Source: Novosphingobium aureum (GTDB taxonomy: Bacteria > Pseudomonadota > Alphaproteobacteria > Sphingomonadales > Sphingomonadaceae). Taken from it: 64,000 bases of DNA. The stretch is taken from the NCBI RefSeq assembly GCF_015865035.1, contig NZ_JADZGI010000001.1, positions 2,542,001 through 2,606,000 on the forward strand, in the 5' to 3' direction. This document shows positions 7,414-18,045 of the stretch, piece after piece; within the stretch, counting starts at the first letter, position 1; each line of letters opens with the position of its first letter. The notes beneath the pieces are model-generated. The model saw only the letters and a program-made list of their open reading frames with translations, had not been told where the DNA came from and searched no databases. Both the position numbers and the translations under genes were made by a program.

Positions 7414-8721
7414 TTAGTCTGCGAGAATCAGCGCAGGCGATTCGATCAAGCGCTTGAGATCCTGAGCGAAACTTGCTGCATCCCAACCGTCGACGACGCG
7501 GTGATCGCACGACATCGAGATGTTCATGGTCTTGCGCTTCTCGATGCGCTCGGCGCCATCGGGGCCCTTCACGAACATCGGGCGCTCGACGATGCGATTG
7601 GGCCCGATGATGGCGACCTCGGGGCGGTTGATGACCGGTGTCGTCGCCACCCCGCCCATCGGCCCCAATGAGGTCACGGTGAGGGTCGAGCCGGAGAGTT
7701 CGGAGGACTTCGCAGTGCCTTCGCGCGCGGCCCTGGCAAGGCGTCCGATCTCGCTGGCAAGCTGCCACAGGTTACGGTCTTGCGCCTCGCGGATCACCGG
7801 CACCATCAGGCCCGAGGCGGTCTGTGCGGCCATGCCAAGATGCACTGCCCCATAGCGCGTCACCACACCCGCCTCGTCGTCGTAATGCGCGTTGAGCATC
7901 GGGTACTTGGGGATCAGCTTGCAGATCGCCGTGATCAGGAAGGGCAGCATGGTCAGCTTGGGCCGCTCGCCCGCATGGCCCGCGTTGAGCTGCGCACGCA
8001 TCTCCTCGAGCGCGGTGACGTCGTATTCCTCGACATAGGCGAAATGGGGGATGTGCCGCTTGGAGGCGGCCATGTTCTCGGCGATGCGGCGCCTCAACCC
8101 GATCACGCGAACCTGCTCGTCCGCACCCTTGCCCCCGGCAGGCTGGAAGCCGCCCGAAGCATTGTACGAGATGAACGCATCGAGATCGCCGTGGCGCACG
8201 CGGCCATCCTCGGCCGGGCGAACTTCCCCCAGATCGATGCCGAGGTCGCTGGCACGCTTGCGCACCGCAGGGCTTGCCATGATCTTTGCAGATGCGCCCT
8301 TCGCTGCCGGAGCAGGCGACGGTGCAGGTGCAGGCTCGTGGGCCTCGACAGGCTCAGCCTGAGCGGGTGTGGGTGTGGGAGCTGGCGCGGGTTCGGAAAC
8401 GGGCGCAGGCTCAGGAGCCGGAGTCTCATCCTGCGCCGACATGTCGCCGGCGTGCCCGTCCTCGTCCTCGTTGCCTTCGCCCTCGACCTCGATCACCACC
8501 AGCGGTGCGCCGATGGCGACGATCTCGCCGGCCTCGCCCGCGACCTCGACGACCTTGCCCGAGACCGGGCTCTCCATCTCGACTGTGGCCTTGTCGGTCA
8601 TCATGTCGGCGAGGCGGCCATCCTCCTCGACCCTGTCGCCGACGGCGACGTGCCAGGCGACGATCTCGGCCTCGGCGATGCCCTCGCCGATATCGGGCAG
8701 GCGGAATGTAAAGCGTCCCAT
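7414..8721 (-). CDS. bkdB: branched-chain 2-oxoacid dehydrogenase E2 (dihydrolipoamide acyltransferase)
   Basis: E2 core of a 2-oxoacid dehydrogenase complex, moving the acyl group from the lipoyl arm to CoA. Domains in the 435 aa: an N-terminal lipoyl domain (MGRFTFRLPDIGEGI..., lipoylation Lys44 in MTDKATVE), a Pro/Ala/Glu-rich linker about 90-145, an E3/E1-binding domain about 148-186 (SPAVRKRASDLGIDL), and the acyltransferase domain ending with the DHRVVDGWDA active-site His motif. Starts 4 bp after the E1beta stop. The adjacent separate E1alpha and E1beta genes favour branched-chain rather than pyruvate specificity. No E3 gene lies in the window. Confidence 0.9.
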   Translation of the reverse strand: MGRFTFRLPDIGEGIAEAEIVAWHVAVGDRVEEDGRLADMMTDKATVEMESPVSGKVVEVAGEAGEIVAIGAPLVVIEVEGEGNEDEDGHAGDMSAQDETPAPEPAPVSEPAPAPTPTPAQAEPVEAHEPAPAPSPAPAAKGASAKIMASPAVRKRASDLGIDLGEVRPAEDGRVRHGDLDAFISYNASGGFQPAGGKGADEQVRVIGLRRRIAENMAASKRHIPHFAYVEEYDVTALEEMRAQLNAGHAGERPKLTMLPFLITAICKLIPKYPMLNAHYDDEAGVVTRYGAVHLGMAAQTASGLMVPVIREAQDRNLWQLASEIGRLARAAREGTAKSSELSGSTLTVTSLGPMGGVATTPVINRPEVAIIGPNRIVERPMFVKGPDGAERIEKRKTMNISMSCDHRVVDGWDAASFAQDLKRLIESPALILAD

Positions 8722-8725
8722 GCGA

Positions 8726-11247
<2,522 letters not shown>

Positions 11248-11268
11248 TCATAATTCCACGGTCAGGTC

Positions 11269-11296
11269 ATAATATTTCACCTCTTGGTAATGTCAA
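11269..11296 (-). promoter_or_regulatory. sigma-70-type promoter of the bkd operon
   Basis: On the minus strand a perfect -35 TTGACA (11291-11296) and a -10 TATTAT (11269-11274) are separated by 16 bp, in the AT-richer gap upstream of the E1alpha ATG. The leader would be roughly 80 nt. This is the clearest promoter in the core part of the window. Confidence 0.7.
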
Positions 11297-11327
11297 TCCA
11301 GACCCGCGCAAGCACGGGCATATCGCC

Positions 11328-12311
11328 TCATACAGCGACCGGCGCGGCGATATGCGCCTGAGGGGCATACCCCGTCACGATGAAATCCTCGATCCGGTAG
11401 TCGAAGATCGAATCGGGGCGGCGGACCAGATCGAGCTGCGCCGTACCCTCGGGGGAGCGCGAAAGCTGCTCTTCGACGAGCGCTGCATGGTTGAGATAAA
11501 GATGAACATCACCACCCATCCAAACGGCCTCGCCCGGCTCGAGGTTGCATTGCTGCGCGAACATCCGCGTGAGCAGCGCCAGCGACCACATGTTGAAGGC
11601 GAAACCCAGCCCGAGATCGCAGCTGCGCTGGTAGAGGATGCAGGACAGGCGCCCGTCGGCGACGTGGAACTGGTAGGTCTTGTGACAGGGCGGCAGGGCC
11701 ATCGCCCCCAGTTCGGCGACGTTCCAGCCCTCGATGATGTGGCGGCGGCTACCCGGGTTGTTCTTCAGGCTCTCGATCACCTCGGCGACCTGATTGATAC
11801 CCGGCCCGCGCCGGAAAAGGCCATCGCCCGCAGGTTCGTACGTCGGCCAGTCGACCCACTGCTTGCCGTAGACCGGGCCGAGATCGCCCCATTCGCGCGC
11901 AAAGGCTGCATCGGCGACGATGCTCGCGGAAAAATCCTCGCGGCTGATCGTCTCGCCGGTCTCGCGGCGGTAGCGTTCGAGCGGCCAGTCGGTCCAGATC
12001 TGCACGTTCTGCTCGCACAGCTTGCGGATGTTGGTGTCGCCGCTCAGGAACCACAGCATCTCGCGGCTGGCCGTCTTCCAGTAGACCCGCTTGGTGGTGA
12101 GCAGCGGCATGGCGCCGCCGGAGAGATCGAAACGGATCGTCGCCCCGAACAGCGAGCGCGTGCCGACCCCGGTGCGGTCGCCGCGCTCGTCGCCCTCCTC
12201 CCAGATGCGGCGCATCAGGTCGAGGTACTGCCATTCCCAATGCCCGGGATCAGTGCGGTCCCGGCTGGCGGATGCGGGGACGGACTGGCTCGGGATCGTT
12301 TGCGTGGTCAT
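11328..12311 (-). CDS. thyA: thymidylate synthase
   Basis: Converts dUMP to dTMP with methylene-THF. The 327-aa protein has the start motif GDRTGVGTRSLFG, the catalytic Cys209 in ALPPCH, the dUMP-binding QRSCDLGLGFAFN and the C-terminal FIVTGYAPQ region. It is longer than the 264-aa E. coli enzyme because of an N-terminal extension of about 20 aa and the insertion around residues 100-150 seen in several ThyA subgroups. Single gene, transcribed away from the MCP operon. ATG at 12311. Confidence 0.97.
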   Translation of the reverse strand: MTTQTIPSQSVPASASRDRTDPGHWEWQYLDLMRRIWEEGDERGDRTGVGTRSLFGATIRFDLSGGAMPLLTTKRVYWKTASREMLWFLSGDTNIRKLCEQNVQIWTDWPLERYRRETGETISREDFSASIVADAAFAREWGDLGPVYGKQWVDWPTYEPAGDGLFRRGPGINQVAEVIESLKNNPGSRRHIIEGWNVAELGAMALPPCHKTYQFHVADGRLSCILYQRSCDLGLGFAFNMWSLALLTRMFAQQCNLEPGEAVWMGGDVHLYLNHAALVEEQLSRSPEGTAQLDLVRRPDSIFDYRIEDFIVTGYAPQAHIAAPVAV

Positions 12312-12450
12312 GTCTCTGACCTAGCCTCACCACGCCGTTCTGCAAGAGACTATGACGCCGCAGAGCTCTCCCCGCAGACACTAATGCTCAGGACCAATGC
12401 CTAGATTGCACTTTGCACAAGCGAAGTGCGCCGCAGGCATAAGGGCACGG

Positions 12451-12795
12451 ATGAAATCTGACTTCGTCCCCTTCTTGCGCCGAATCATGCCCGGGCCGCT
12501 CGTCTTGCAGGCTACGATCGCGGTGGGCGTGCTGACACTGGCCCTGTCACCCGCCCGCGGCGGGGCGGCGCTCTACCTGCCGCTTTCCGCAGCGACCACC
12601 GCGAGCACGGTGGCATGGTCGCGTGCGCGCAATGCCGAAATCCTCGCCGCAGGCCCTTATCAGGGCGCCCTCTACATCCGCGTGCATGACGCAGGCACGA
12701 CGATCGGCGCGCTGCGCAAGGGCGCCCTGCTCGTCTCGGTTCCCGAATCGCTGTGCTCGGGACCACGCCCCACTCAAGCGACAGAGACCCCATGA
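12451..12795 (+). CDS. small membrane-anchored hypothetical protein coupled to MCP
   Basis: A 114-aa protein beginning [15 protein letters not shown] with one probable N-terminal membrane helix (about residues 14-30, [16 protein letters not shown]) followed by a soluble Ala/Gly-rich segment. No known domain recognised. Its TGA overlaps the ATG of the chemotaxis receptor (ATGA, 12792-12795), which argues that it is a real gene that works with or before the receptor. The start could also be the ATG at 12487 or an upstream one at 12397; the choice is uncertain. Confidence 0.55.
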   Translation: MKSDFVPFLRRIMPGPLVLQATIAVGVLTLALSPARGGAALYLPLSAATTASTVAWSRARNAEILAAGPYQGALYIRVHDAGTTIGALRKGALLVSVPESLCSGPRPTQATETP

Positions 12796-14339
12796 ACGAA
12801 CTCAACGACCTGCGCCGCAAGGGCGCGCTCGGCCTGCTGATCAATTGCTGGCTCACGGCCCTCGCCATTGCCGGTGGCGCCTTCCTTGCCGGCACGGGCA
12901 TGATGCCAGCTCTCCTCGCGGCTGCTGTCACCGTGGTGCCGAGCCTCCTGGTCCTGCGCGGCGGCGGCGACTTGCAGACCCGGCTGGCCATAGCCTTCGC
13001 GATGCCGATCTATCCGGCCATCCTGCTGTGGCAATGGAGCGGACAGCACTGGATGCTCGACATCCACATGACCTTCTTCGCTGCAATCGCGATGCTGACC
13101 CTGCTCGCCGACTGGCGTCCGGTACTGCTCGCGGCAGCCGTGACCGCGGTACATCACCTCGCGCTCAACTTTGCGGCACCTTCGCTCGTGTTTCCCGATG
13201 GCAGCGACCTTGCCCGGGTCATCCTCCATGCGGTCGTCGTCATTGCCGAAACGGCGGTGCTGGTGAAGATATCGGCCAGCTTCGAACGCCTCGTCATCGA
13301 ACAGGCGGCGGCCCAGAACGCGCGCGAACGCATGGAAGAGGTCGCGCGCGAAGAACGCGCAGAGGCACAGGCCGCGCAGCAGACCGTCATCGAGGAGATC
13401 GGCACCGGGCTGCGCGCACTCGCTGCCGGCGACCTCTCGCTGAGGATCGAGAACAGCTTCCCCGGCAGCTACGAGGCCCTGCGCGGCCACTTCAACACCG
13501 CCGCCAGCGACCTCGACCGCATCGTCAACAACGTGACCCGCTCCGCCAGCCAGATCGAGACCGGCTCGTGCGAGATCCGCAGCGCGACCGACGACCTCGC
13601 CCTGCGCACCGAACAGCAGGCCTCGACGCTCGAAGACATCGCCAGCACCTTGCGACAGCTCAACGTCACGGTGCAGGACAACGCCACCAGCGCCAACGAC
13701 CTGCAGGGCAATGTGACCAAGGCTCGCAACGATGCGCTCAATGGCAGCCAGGTCGTCGAAAGCGCGGTTCAGGCCATGGGCGAGATCGAGCGGTCGGCCG
13801 ACGAGATCGGCAAGATCATAACGCTGATCGATGGCATAGCCTTCCAGACCAACCTGCTCGCGCTCAATGCCGGGGTCGAAGCGGCCCGCGCGGGCGAAGC
13901 CGGCAAGGGCTTCGCGGTCGTCGCCACCGAAGTGCGCGCCCTCGCCCAGCGCTCGGCTGATGCGGCCAACGATATCAAGGCCCTGATCGGCACTTCGACC
14001 GAACAGGTCTCGCGCGGGGTCAGGCTCGTCGGGCAATCGGGCGAATCGCTGATGACGATCGTCTCCGGCATTGCCGAGATCAACGAGGCGATTGCCCGCA
14101 TCGCTTCGGTTTCGCGCGATCAGGCCGGAGAGATCGGGCGGATCAACGAGCGTGTCACCCGGCTCGACTCCGCCACCCAGCAGAACGCAGCGATGGTCGA
14201 GGAAGGCACTGCCGCTGCACGGACGCTATCCAGCGAGGCCGAAAGCATGGCACGACTGGTCGCTCATTTCCGGCTTTCCGAGAGTGGTCGGCTCACAAGC
14301 GACACATCGGCAGGCGAGGCGATGCGCAATGCAGCATAA
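12792..14339 (+). CDS. methyl-accepting chemotaxis protein with integral-membrane sensor
   Basis: A 515-aa chemoreceptor that signals to CheA. The N-terminal ~170 residues form about six transmembrane helices with almost no periplasmic domain and contain conserved polar spots ([27 protein letters not shown]) that mark a family of membrane-embedded sensor MCPs. A HAMP-like linker with coiled coil follows, then the signalling domain with the hairpin tip ...[32 protein letters not shown]... (read around residues 345-375). No CheW-binding pentapeptide is seen at the C-terminus. No other che genes are nearby, so it is an orphan receptor; the ligand is unknown, and membrane or redox sensing is a guess. 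Confidence 0.9.
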   Translation: MNELNDLRRKGALGLLINCWLTALAIAGGAFLAGTGMMPALLAAAVTVVPSLLVLRGGGDLQTRLAIAFAMPIYPAILLWQWSGQHWMLDIHMTFFAAIAMLTLLADWRPVLLAAAVTAVHHLALNFAAPSLVFPDGSDLARVILHAVVVIAETAVLVKISASFERLVIEQAAAQNARERMEEVAREERAEAQAAQQTVIEEIGTGLRALAAGDLSLRIENSFPGSYEALRGHFNTAASDLDRIVNNVTRSASQIETGSCEIRSATDDLALRTEQQASTLEDIASTLRQLNVTVQDNATSANDLQGNVTKARNDALNGSQVVESAVQAMGEIERSADEIGKIITLIDGIAFQTNLLALNAGVEAARAGEAGKGFAVVATEVRALAQRSADAANDIKALIGTSTEQVSRGVRLVGQSGESLMTIVSGIAEINEAIARIASVSRDQAGEIGRINERVTRLDSATQQNAAMVEEGTAAARTLSSEAESMARLVAHFRLSESGRLTSDTSAGEAMRNAA

Positions 14340-14424
14340 ATCCCAAATCGACCCTTGCCACATCAAGAATCGCCATCTATAGGCGCGCTCCTGCCCCGGG
14401 ACGCTTCGGCGTTCCAGCATCGGT

Positions 14425-14501
14425 CGGGGAGTAGCTCAGCCTGGTAGAGCACTGTCTTCGGGAGGCAGGGGCCGGAGGTTCGAATCCTCTCTCCCCGACC
14501 A
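14425..14501 (+). tRNA. tRNA-Pro (CGG), integration target
   Basis: A 77-nt tRNA with acceptor stem CGGGGAG/CTCCCCG, D-arm AGCTCAGCCTGGTAGAGC, anticodon stem CTGTC/GGCAG with loop TTCGGGA (anticodon CGG), T-arm GGTTCGAATCC and encoded CCA. Its 3' 52 bases are duplicated at 44226-44277. The gene is therefore the intact left junction of an integrated element, which regenerates the 3' half on insertion. Confidence 0.97.
14450..14501 (+). repeat. attL: 52-bp direct repeat (tRNA-Pro 3' end)
   Basis: Runs from the base before the anticodon stem through CCA and is identical, base for base, to 44226-44277. Identity stops on both sides (g before the left copy, a before the right; t after the left, a after the right). 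The crossover lies somewhere inside the repeat, as usual for tyrosine integrases acting at the anticodon or T loop. Confidence 0.95.
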
Positions 14502-14528
14502 TTTTCACCCTCGGGCGAAGCACAAGAA

Positions 14529-14552
14529 CCCAGCGGAAACGCTGGGTTTTTT
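14529..14552 (+). terminator. rho-independent terminator after tRNA-Pro (element-encoded)
   Basis: Stem CCCAGCG / CGCTGGG with a GAAA tetraloop followed by six T residues. It lies inside the element, 28 bp past the tRNA. A near copy lies past the right repeat at 44287-44312, so the element supplies its own tRNA terminator. Confidence 0.85.
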
Positions 14553-14585
14553 GCTGTTTGTTGCTTTGATCCGTTCGCTTCGCGG

Positions 14586-14617
14586 ACAGGGGCCGAAGGT
14601 TCAGTCTGAACCTTCAC
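14586..14617. repeat. left internal att-arm-like repeat
   Basis: Contains the interrupted palindrome AAGGTTC-agtct-GAACCTT (14596-14614) preceded by acagggg. The first 29 bases match 24 of 29 positions of 44109-44137, and a 16-base part (caggggccg-aggttc) matches the tRNA repeat at 15 of 16. It lies 84 bp inside the left junction and abuts the integrase stop. Probably an integrase or excisionase arm site, or a decayed tRNA copy. Confidence 0.55.
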
Positions 14618-15606
14618 TCGATTTGTCTTGGTTGGGCTATTTTCTCTGCAACGTGCCTTAGGTGCTCTGGCGAGAAGCGTGCATAGTGCTTTTGGGTGGT
14701 TCGATCATCGTCATGGCCCATAGCTTGAGCCAGCTCTGCCATTGATACGCCCGCCTCGGCAGCCCAGACGGCGCCTGTATGCCGCAGAGTATATGGAGTT
14801 GCTTTTACGCCGCTGCGTTTGCTGGCGGCTTGGAAAGCTTTCTTGATGCTCAAGATCGGCTCGGCGCCACACTCAATCACGAAAACTCCCTCACGAGCGG
14901 CGTAAGCGACAAGCAGTGCCTCATAGAGGATCGTGTTCATCGGCACGACCGGTCGCTTCTTTGCGGTTTGCTTCCGGCCGTCTGGATTGAGCTGAATCTT
15001 GCGCCGATCGAAATCGACTTGATCCCATTTTAGCTCCAAAATCGCGCTAGGGCGAGCCATCGTGTAGAGGCCGATCTGAACATAAAGACGGGCGTGGGGA
15101 GCTTTGACCGCTGCGAAGAATTTCGCGAACTGGTCGCGGCTGAGGTAGCGGACCTGATATTCGTCCTTCTCAGGGAGCCAAATCTTGGGCTTGTGCGGCA
15201 CCTTGGCTGGGCCAGCCCAATTTAGCGCCGTAGACAGCATCAACAACTCGTACCGGGCGGTGGCGTCAGCGACCGCCCGCGTGTCGCGATAAGACTGACA
15301 CATCTTGCGGTCTATCAGCGCTGGGTCCACATTTTCCCAGAAGGCGCGCATCGCTTTCCAAGCGTCTTTGCGTCGCTGTGATGATGGAGCCTGCTTATCG
15401 GCAAGATCGGCGATGTAGGCTTCTACCACCCGTCCGACTGTCCACGGAGAGTCGTTGGCGCGCTCCCAGAGCTGCCTTGCCTCGGCGTCGGCGCTTGATC
15501 GTTCCATTGACGCGAGTTGGCGACGATGACGCTTTTCACCTTCGTACCAGACGAGGGCATAACCTCCGCGGAATTTCTGGACCGTGTAGGGGGTTACTGC
15601 CGACAT
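14614..15606 (-). CDS. int: tyrosine recombinase (integrase)
   Basis: Catalyses site-specific integration and excision of the element at tRNA-Pro. The 330-aa protein, starting MSAVTPYTVQ, has an N-terminal SAM-like core-binding domain (about 55-140) and a catalytic domain with Arg185 (TMARPSA), the box TPYTLRHT (Arg275, His276), His298 in AMGHDDD and the nucleophile Tyr308 in QKHYARF. The usual His three residues before Arg275 is a Tyr, a substitution seen in some phage integrases. The ATG at 15606 overlaps the upstream HTH gene by 13 bp. Location directly beside the tRNA and transcription toward it are typical of integrative elements. Confidence 0.93.
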   Translation of the reverse strand: MSAVTPYTVQKFRGGYALVWYEGEKRHRRQLASMERSSADAEARQLWERANDSPWTVGRVVEAYIADLADKQAPSSQRRKDAWKAMRAFWENVDPALIDRKMCQSYRDTRAVADATARYELLMLSTALNWAGPAKVPHKPKIWLPEKDEYQVRYLSRDQFAKFFAAVKAPHARLYVQIGLYTMARPSAILELKWDQVDFDRRKIQLNPDGRKQTAKKRPVVPMNTILYEALLVAYAAREGVFVIECGAEPILSIKKAFQAASKRSGVKATPYTLRHTGAVWAAEAGVSMAELAQAMGHDDDRTTQKHYARFSPEHLRHVAEKIAQPRQIE

Positions 15607-15980
15607 TCGAACCTCCCGACTTCTTCTGCGGGGATGCGAATGAGGTCGCCGATCCGGAAATGGCTGATTTTCCCCGCTCGGATCAGATTGCGTACAGCAC
15701 CTTGGGAACAGTCCCATCGCGTCGCGAGCGACCGCACCGAAAATGGCGGCGCTTCTGCGAGCATGGTCTCGATTTCTTTATGCGCGAAGGCTGGCTTCAC
15801 CCCAGTTCCGTTAACTCTGCCGGTTGCTGGGCGAGCCAAGGGAACCAGGGTATCGATTGCGCTGGCGTTTGGAATACCGCGATTTTGAATGTCGCTCAGA
15901 TCCTCTGGGTTGAGGATGTCGACGGACGATCCAACCCTAGCCCTCCCCTTCCTGCTTAGTAACTTATCGTGAAAACTCAC
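15594..15980 (-). CDS. excisionase-like helix-turn-helix protein
   Basis: A 128-aa protein whose last ~55 residues form a MerR/excisionase-type helix-turn-helix (FSVRSLATRWDCSQGAVRNL, then RAGKISHFRIGDLIRIPAEEV), as in recombination directionality factors. The first ~70 residues are low in predicted structure. I take the GTG at 15980 because a strong AAGGAGG lies six bases upstream; a shorter form could start at an internal ATG (15764). It overlaps int by 13 bp, so both are made from one message. Likely role: bending att DNA and biasing the integrase toward excision, or regulating int. Confidence 0.75.
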   Translation of the reverse strand: MSFHDKLLSRKGRARVGSSVDILNPEDLSDIQNRGIPNASAIDTLVPLARPATGRVNGTGVKPAFAHKEIETMLAEAPPFSVRSLATRWDCSQGAVRNLIRAGKISHFRIGDLIRIPAEEVGRFECRQ

Positions 15981-15990
15981 TTTTTTCCTC

Positions 15991-16016
15991 CTTGGATTGT
16001 CTACACGACATCCAAG
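15991..16016 (-). promoter_or_regulatory. hairpin overlapping the Shine-Dalgarno site of the HTH gene
   Basis: Arms cttggat (15991-15997) and atccaag (16010-16016) flank an inner tgtc...gaca pair. On the minus strand the 3' arm runs into the AAGGAGG of the HTH gene, so folding would hide part of the ribosome site. It could be an attenuator or an operator for autoregulation of the excisionase and integrase genes. Confidence 0.45.
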
Positions 16017-16037
16017 AAGACTTTCTCATCCTTCTTC

Positions 16038-17510
16038 TCACAGCGGTGGAAGCAGACGCTCTCCACCAATCGGCCCAGCTGTAGAACCAGCTTCATTCTG
16101 ATCCGCCGGGGCCGCGGCCATTGGCTCCTCGTTGACATCTTCCCAATAGGCCCAGCTAGCATTCGGACCTCCGCTCGCTGACCTGAACCGGGTGCGAGCC
16201 TCCTCGAGATTGACGACTACGAATTGCCCGGCCTTGGCATCGGATATCGCACCGAATTCTCGTAGTTGGGCCAAATACCATGCCAGAGTGAAGTCCGTCC
16301 GCGAGTGCTTCCCTTCATGTTCAGGAGAAACGTATTTCAAAACATCATGACGCGGCTGGTGCTGCTCGAACGCATCACGCAGTTTTCGCCGACTGAACTT
16401 CACGCCGGGGCGACCGCTTTCAGTAATCCATGCCACCAGGTCAATAATGGCGAGCCAAGTTTGATCCTGATCGATTGGCCTGCGCGGCCCAACGCGGTCC
16501 GTCTCACCAAACGACTTTGCGTTGCGCTCGAAGATTCCTGGAAACTGTTCAGATATGTCAATAAAAGCGCCATGTTCCTTCACGCGCATAAGCGCGCGCG
16601 GGCGCAAATCTGCCCCCATTGAATTGGCCTTTGCTGTCGACAGAAACAGCACGTCACGAACGCTCAATTGGGGGTATTGGACCAGGACCTGTTCTACATT
16701 GTCATTTTGCGTGGCGCAGCGCAGTTCGATCACTGTGCGAGGCGTAGTTGACCACATGGCAGAACCTCGCAGCCGTTCCACGGCTGGATCGTCGGTCTTT
16801 TTGGCCGCATCCTTCGGCGTGTGACCGATGATAGCCCAGAACATTCCCTGCCGACGCGACATGCGGTTTAGATGGAAGAGGAAGTTAGTAGTCGCTTCGG
16901 AATGCGACATTTCGAACCCGGCCATCGAAACCGCGGAATCGAGAATGACGCCCACGAAGCGATCTTCTGGTCGGCCGTTAGCGACAGCCTCTCGATTTGC
17001 CTCGTCGAGGAATTTCTCAATGCTGTCGAGCGACGGGGTGGGACCCCATTCGCCTCTGTCTCCTCCCCGTGAAAAAAGGGAAGGGTTCAAATCCCCGAAC
17101 TCTTGGTTGCTCATCGACAAGAATGGCATCACATGGATTCTGGAGCAGACGTCCTCGATCTGCTCCTCGGCCCAGCCGGTTTGATCACTCATCCACCAAG
17201 CTATATCGCCGATGCGCTTGAACAAGTGTTCTCGCAGATCTTCTGCGGAGAGAACCAAGATCTTGCCGGTAGCTCTCACATCTGCACCGAGCCATTTTTC
17301 GGGCTTTTGATCGCCACGTGCGGCAATATGCATCGCAAGCCACAGCAAAAGCTGTGTTTTCCCGGTGCTGCCGGTTCCGAACAGCACGGTTGCGCCCGTC
17401 GCAGGCAGAAGCCCGTCGACAGCCCAGTCCATGACGAAGTCGGCTTTGGCCGCTGCGCTTGCGTTGTAGGCGCCTCGCCGCGCGAGTACGGTCCAATTCT
17501 CATCGCTCAT
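16038..17510 (-). CDS. RepA-like AAA family ATPase (hexameric helicase type)
   Basis: A 490-aa RecA-fold ATPase with Walker A GTGSTGKT at residues 45-52, followed by KILVLSAEDLREHLFKRI, a Walker B-like strand GVILDSAVS near residue 205, and a sensor-like WAIIGHTPKD. This pattern belongs to the AAA_25/RepA group that includes the RSF1010 RepA replicative helicase and many island-borne ATPases. The C-terminal ~130 residues look like a winged-helix region. Transcribed toward the HTH and integrase genes. It suggests that the excised circle may replicate; a DNA-repair or regulatory role is also possible. Confidence 0.8.
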   Translation of the reverse strand: MSDENWTVLARRGAYNASAAAKADFVMDWAVDGLLPATGATVLFGTGSTGKTQLLLWLAMHIAARGDQKPEKWLGADVRATGKILVLSAEDLREHLFKRIGDIAWWMSDQTGWAEEQIEDVCSRIHVMPFLSMSNQEFGDLNPSLFSRGGDRGEWGPTPSLDSIEKFLDEANREAVANGRPEDRFVGVILDSAVSMAGFEMSHSEATTNFLFHLNRMSRRQGMFWAIIGHTPKDAAKKTDDPAVERLRGSAMWSTTPRTVIELRCATQNDNVEQVLVQYPQLSVRDVLFLSTAKANSMGADLRPRALMRVKEHGAFIDISEQFPGIFERNAKSFGETDRVGPRRPIDQDQTWLAIIDLVAWITESGRPGVKFSRRKLRDAFEQHQPRHDVLKYVSPEHEGKHSRTDFTLAWYLAQLREFGAISDAKAGQFVVVNLEEARTRFRSASGGPNASWAYWEDVNEEPMAAAPADQNEAGSTAGPIGGERLLPPL

Positions 17511-17636
17511 GCTAATTCCTTCCGTAGGCAGGCACCTTAGATGGCGAGAGTTAACCGATTGCTATCTTTATAAATTTCCTGAATTTGAATTCGTTTACCT
17601 TTTATTAACACCCTGCCATGATACAAATCCGAATGG

Positions 17637-17700
17637 GGGTAAGGGGGTAGAGGGAGAGAGAGGAGCTTTAGTCCTCAACTCTCCCTCTACCCCCTTACCC
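17637..17700. repeat. 22-bp perfect inverted repeat, origin-like hairpin
   Basis: Arms 17637-17658 and 17679-17700 (right arm ctctccctctacccccttac plus cc) are exact reverse complements around a 20-base centre that can pair further. One strand is almost pure purine. The flanking genes diverge, so a terminator is not needed here. Comparable long hairpins serve as single-strand initiation sites in replicons that encode a RepA-type helicase. Confidence 0.65.
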
Positions 17701-17960
17701 TTTCGGTAATGCAGGTGTGAAGCTCAATAGGAAATTCGAGTTCGCACGCGCTGAGTGCAACGCTCCGGTCGTTTGCTGCTCAAAATCACTTCCTTCTAAT
17801 GCCCCATCCTGCTGGCCGCCGCCTCGGTCGGTTTAAAGACCGTTGCTGCGCGGATGACGCGATCTCACGGTCCGACCCAGACCGAACCATTTTGAATCCG
17901 TGCCGAAGAAATCACGGGTCCAGAACTTCTAAGTTTTGGCCGAGGGCTGTTTTGCGGTGA

Positions 17961-18033
17961 CTTTCGGGGCCGAAAGATACCGAGAAAGGAAAAGAACTAA
18001 GCTTGAAAATGTCAGGGTAAGTTTTGACCCTGA
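17961..18033. promoter_or_regulatory. candidate resolution or operator site upstream of the serine recombinase
   Basis: Two small inverted repeats, ctttcgg-gg-ccgaaag (17961-17976) and tcagggt-N8-accctga (18012-18033), lie in the 85 bp before the recombinase start. Resolvases usually bind paired sites immediately upstream of their own gene, which doubles as autoregulation. The sequence alone does not prove this role. Confidence 0.35.
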
Positions 18034-18045
18034 AAGGAAAAAGAA

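Larger units (their letters stand above)
17511..18045. other. divergent intergenic region with hairpins, no gene
   Basis: 535 bp between the divergent RepA-like gene and the serine recombinase. The first 120 bp are AT-rich (probable promoter for the ATPase). It then holds a 22-bp inverted repeat (17637-17700) and, nearer the recombinase, two shorter inverted repeats. I see no convincing coding sequence. A replication origin plus a recombination site would fit the neighbours. Confidence 0.6.

Noticed and set aside
14363..14617. An 84-codon minus-strand frame over tRNA-Pro containing GERIRTSGPCLPK
   Set aside because: This peptide is a well-known false translation of the antisense of a tRNA gene; the tRNA explains the conservation.
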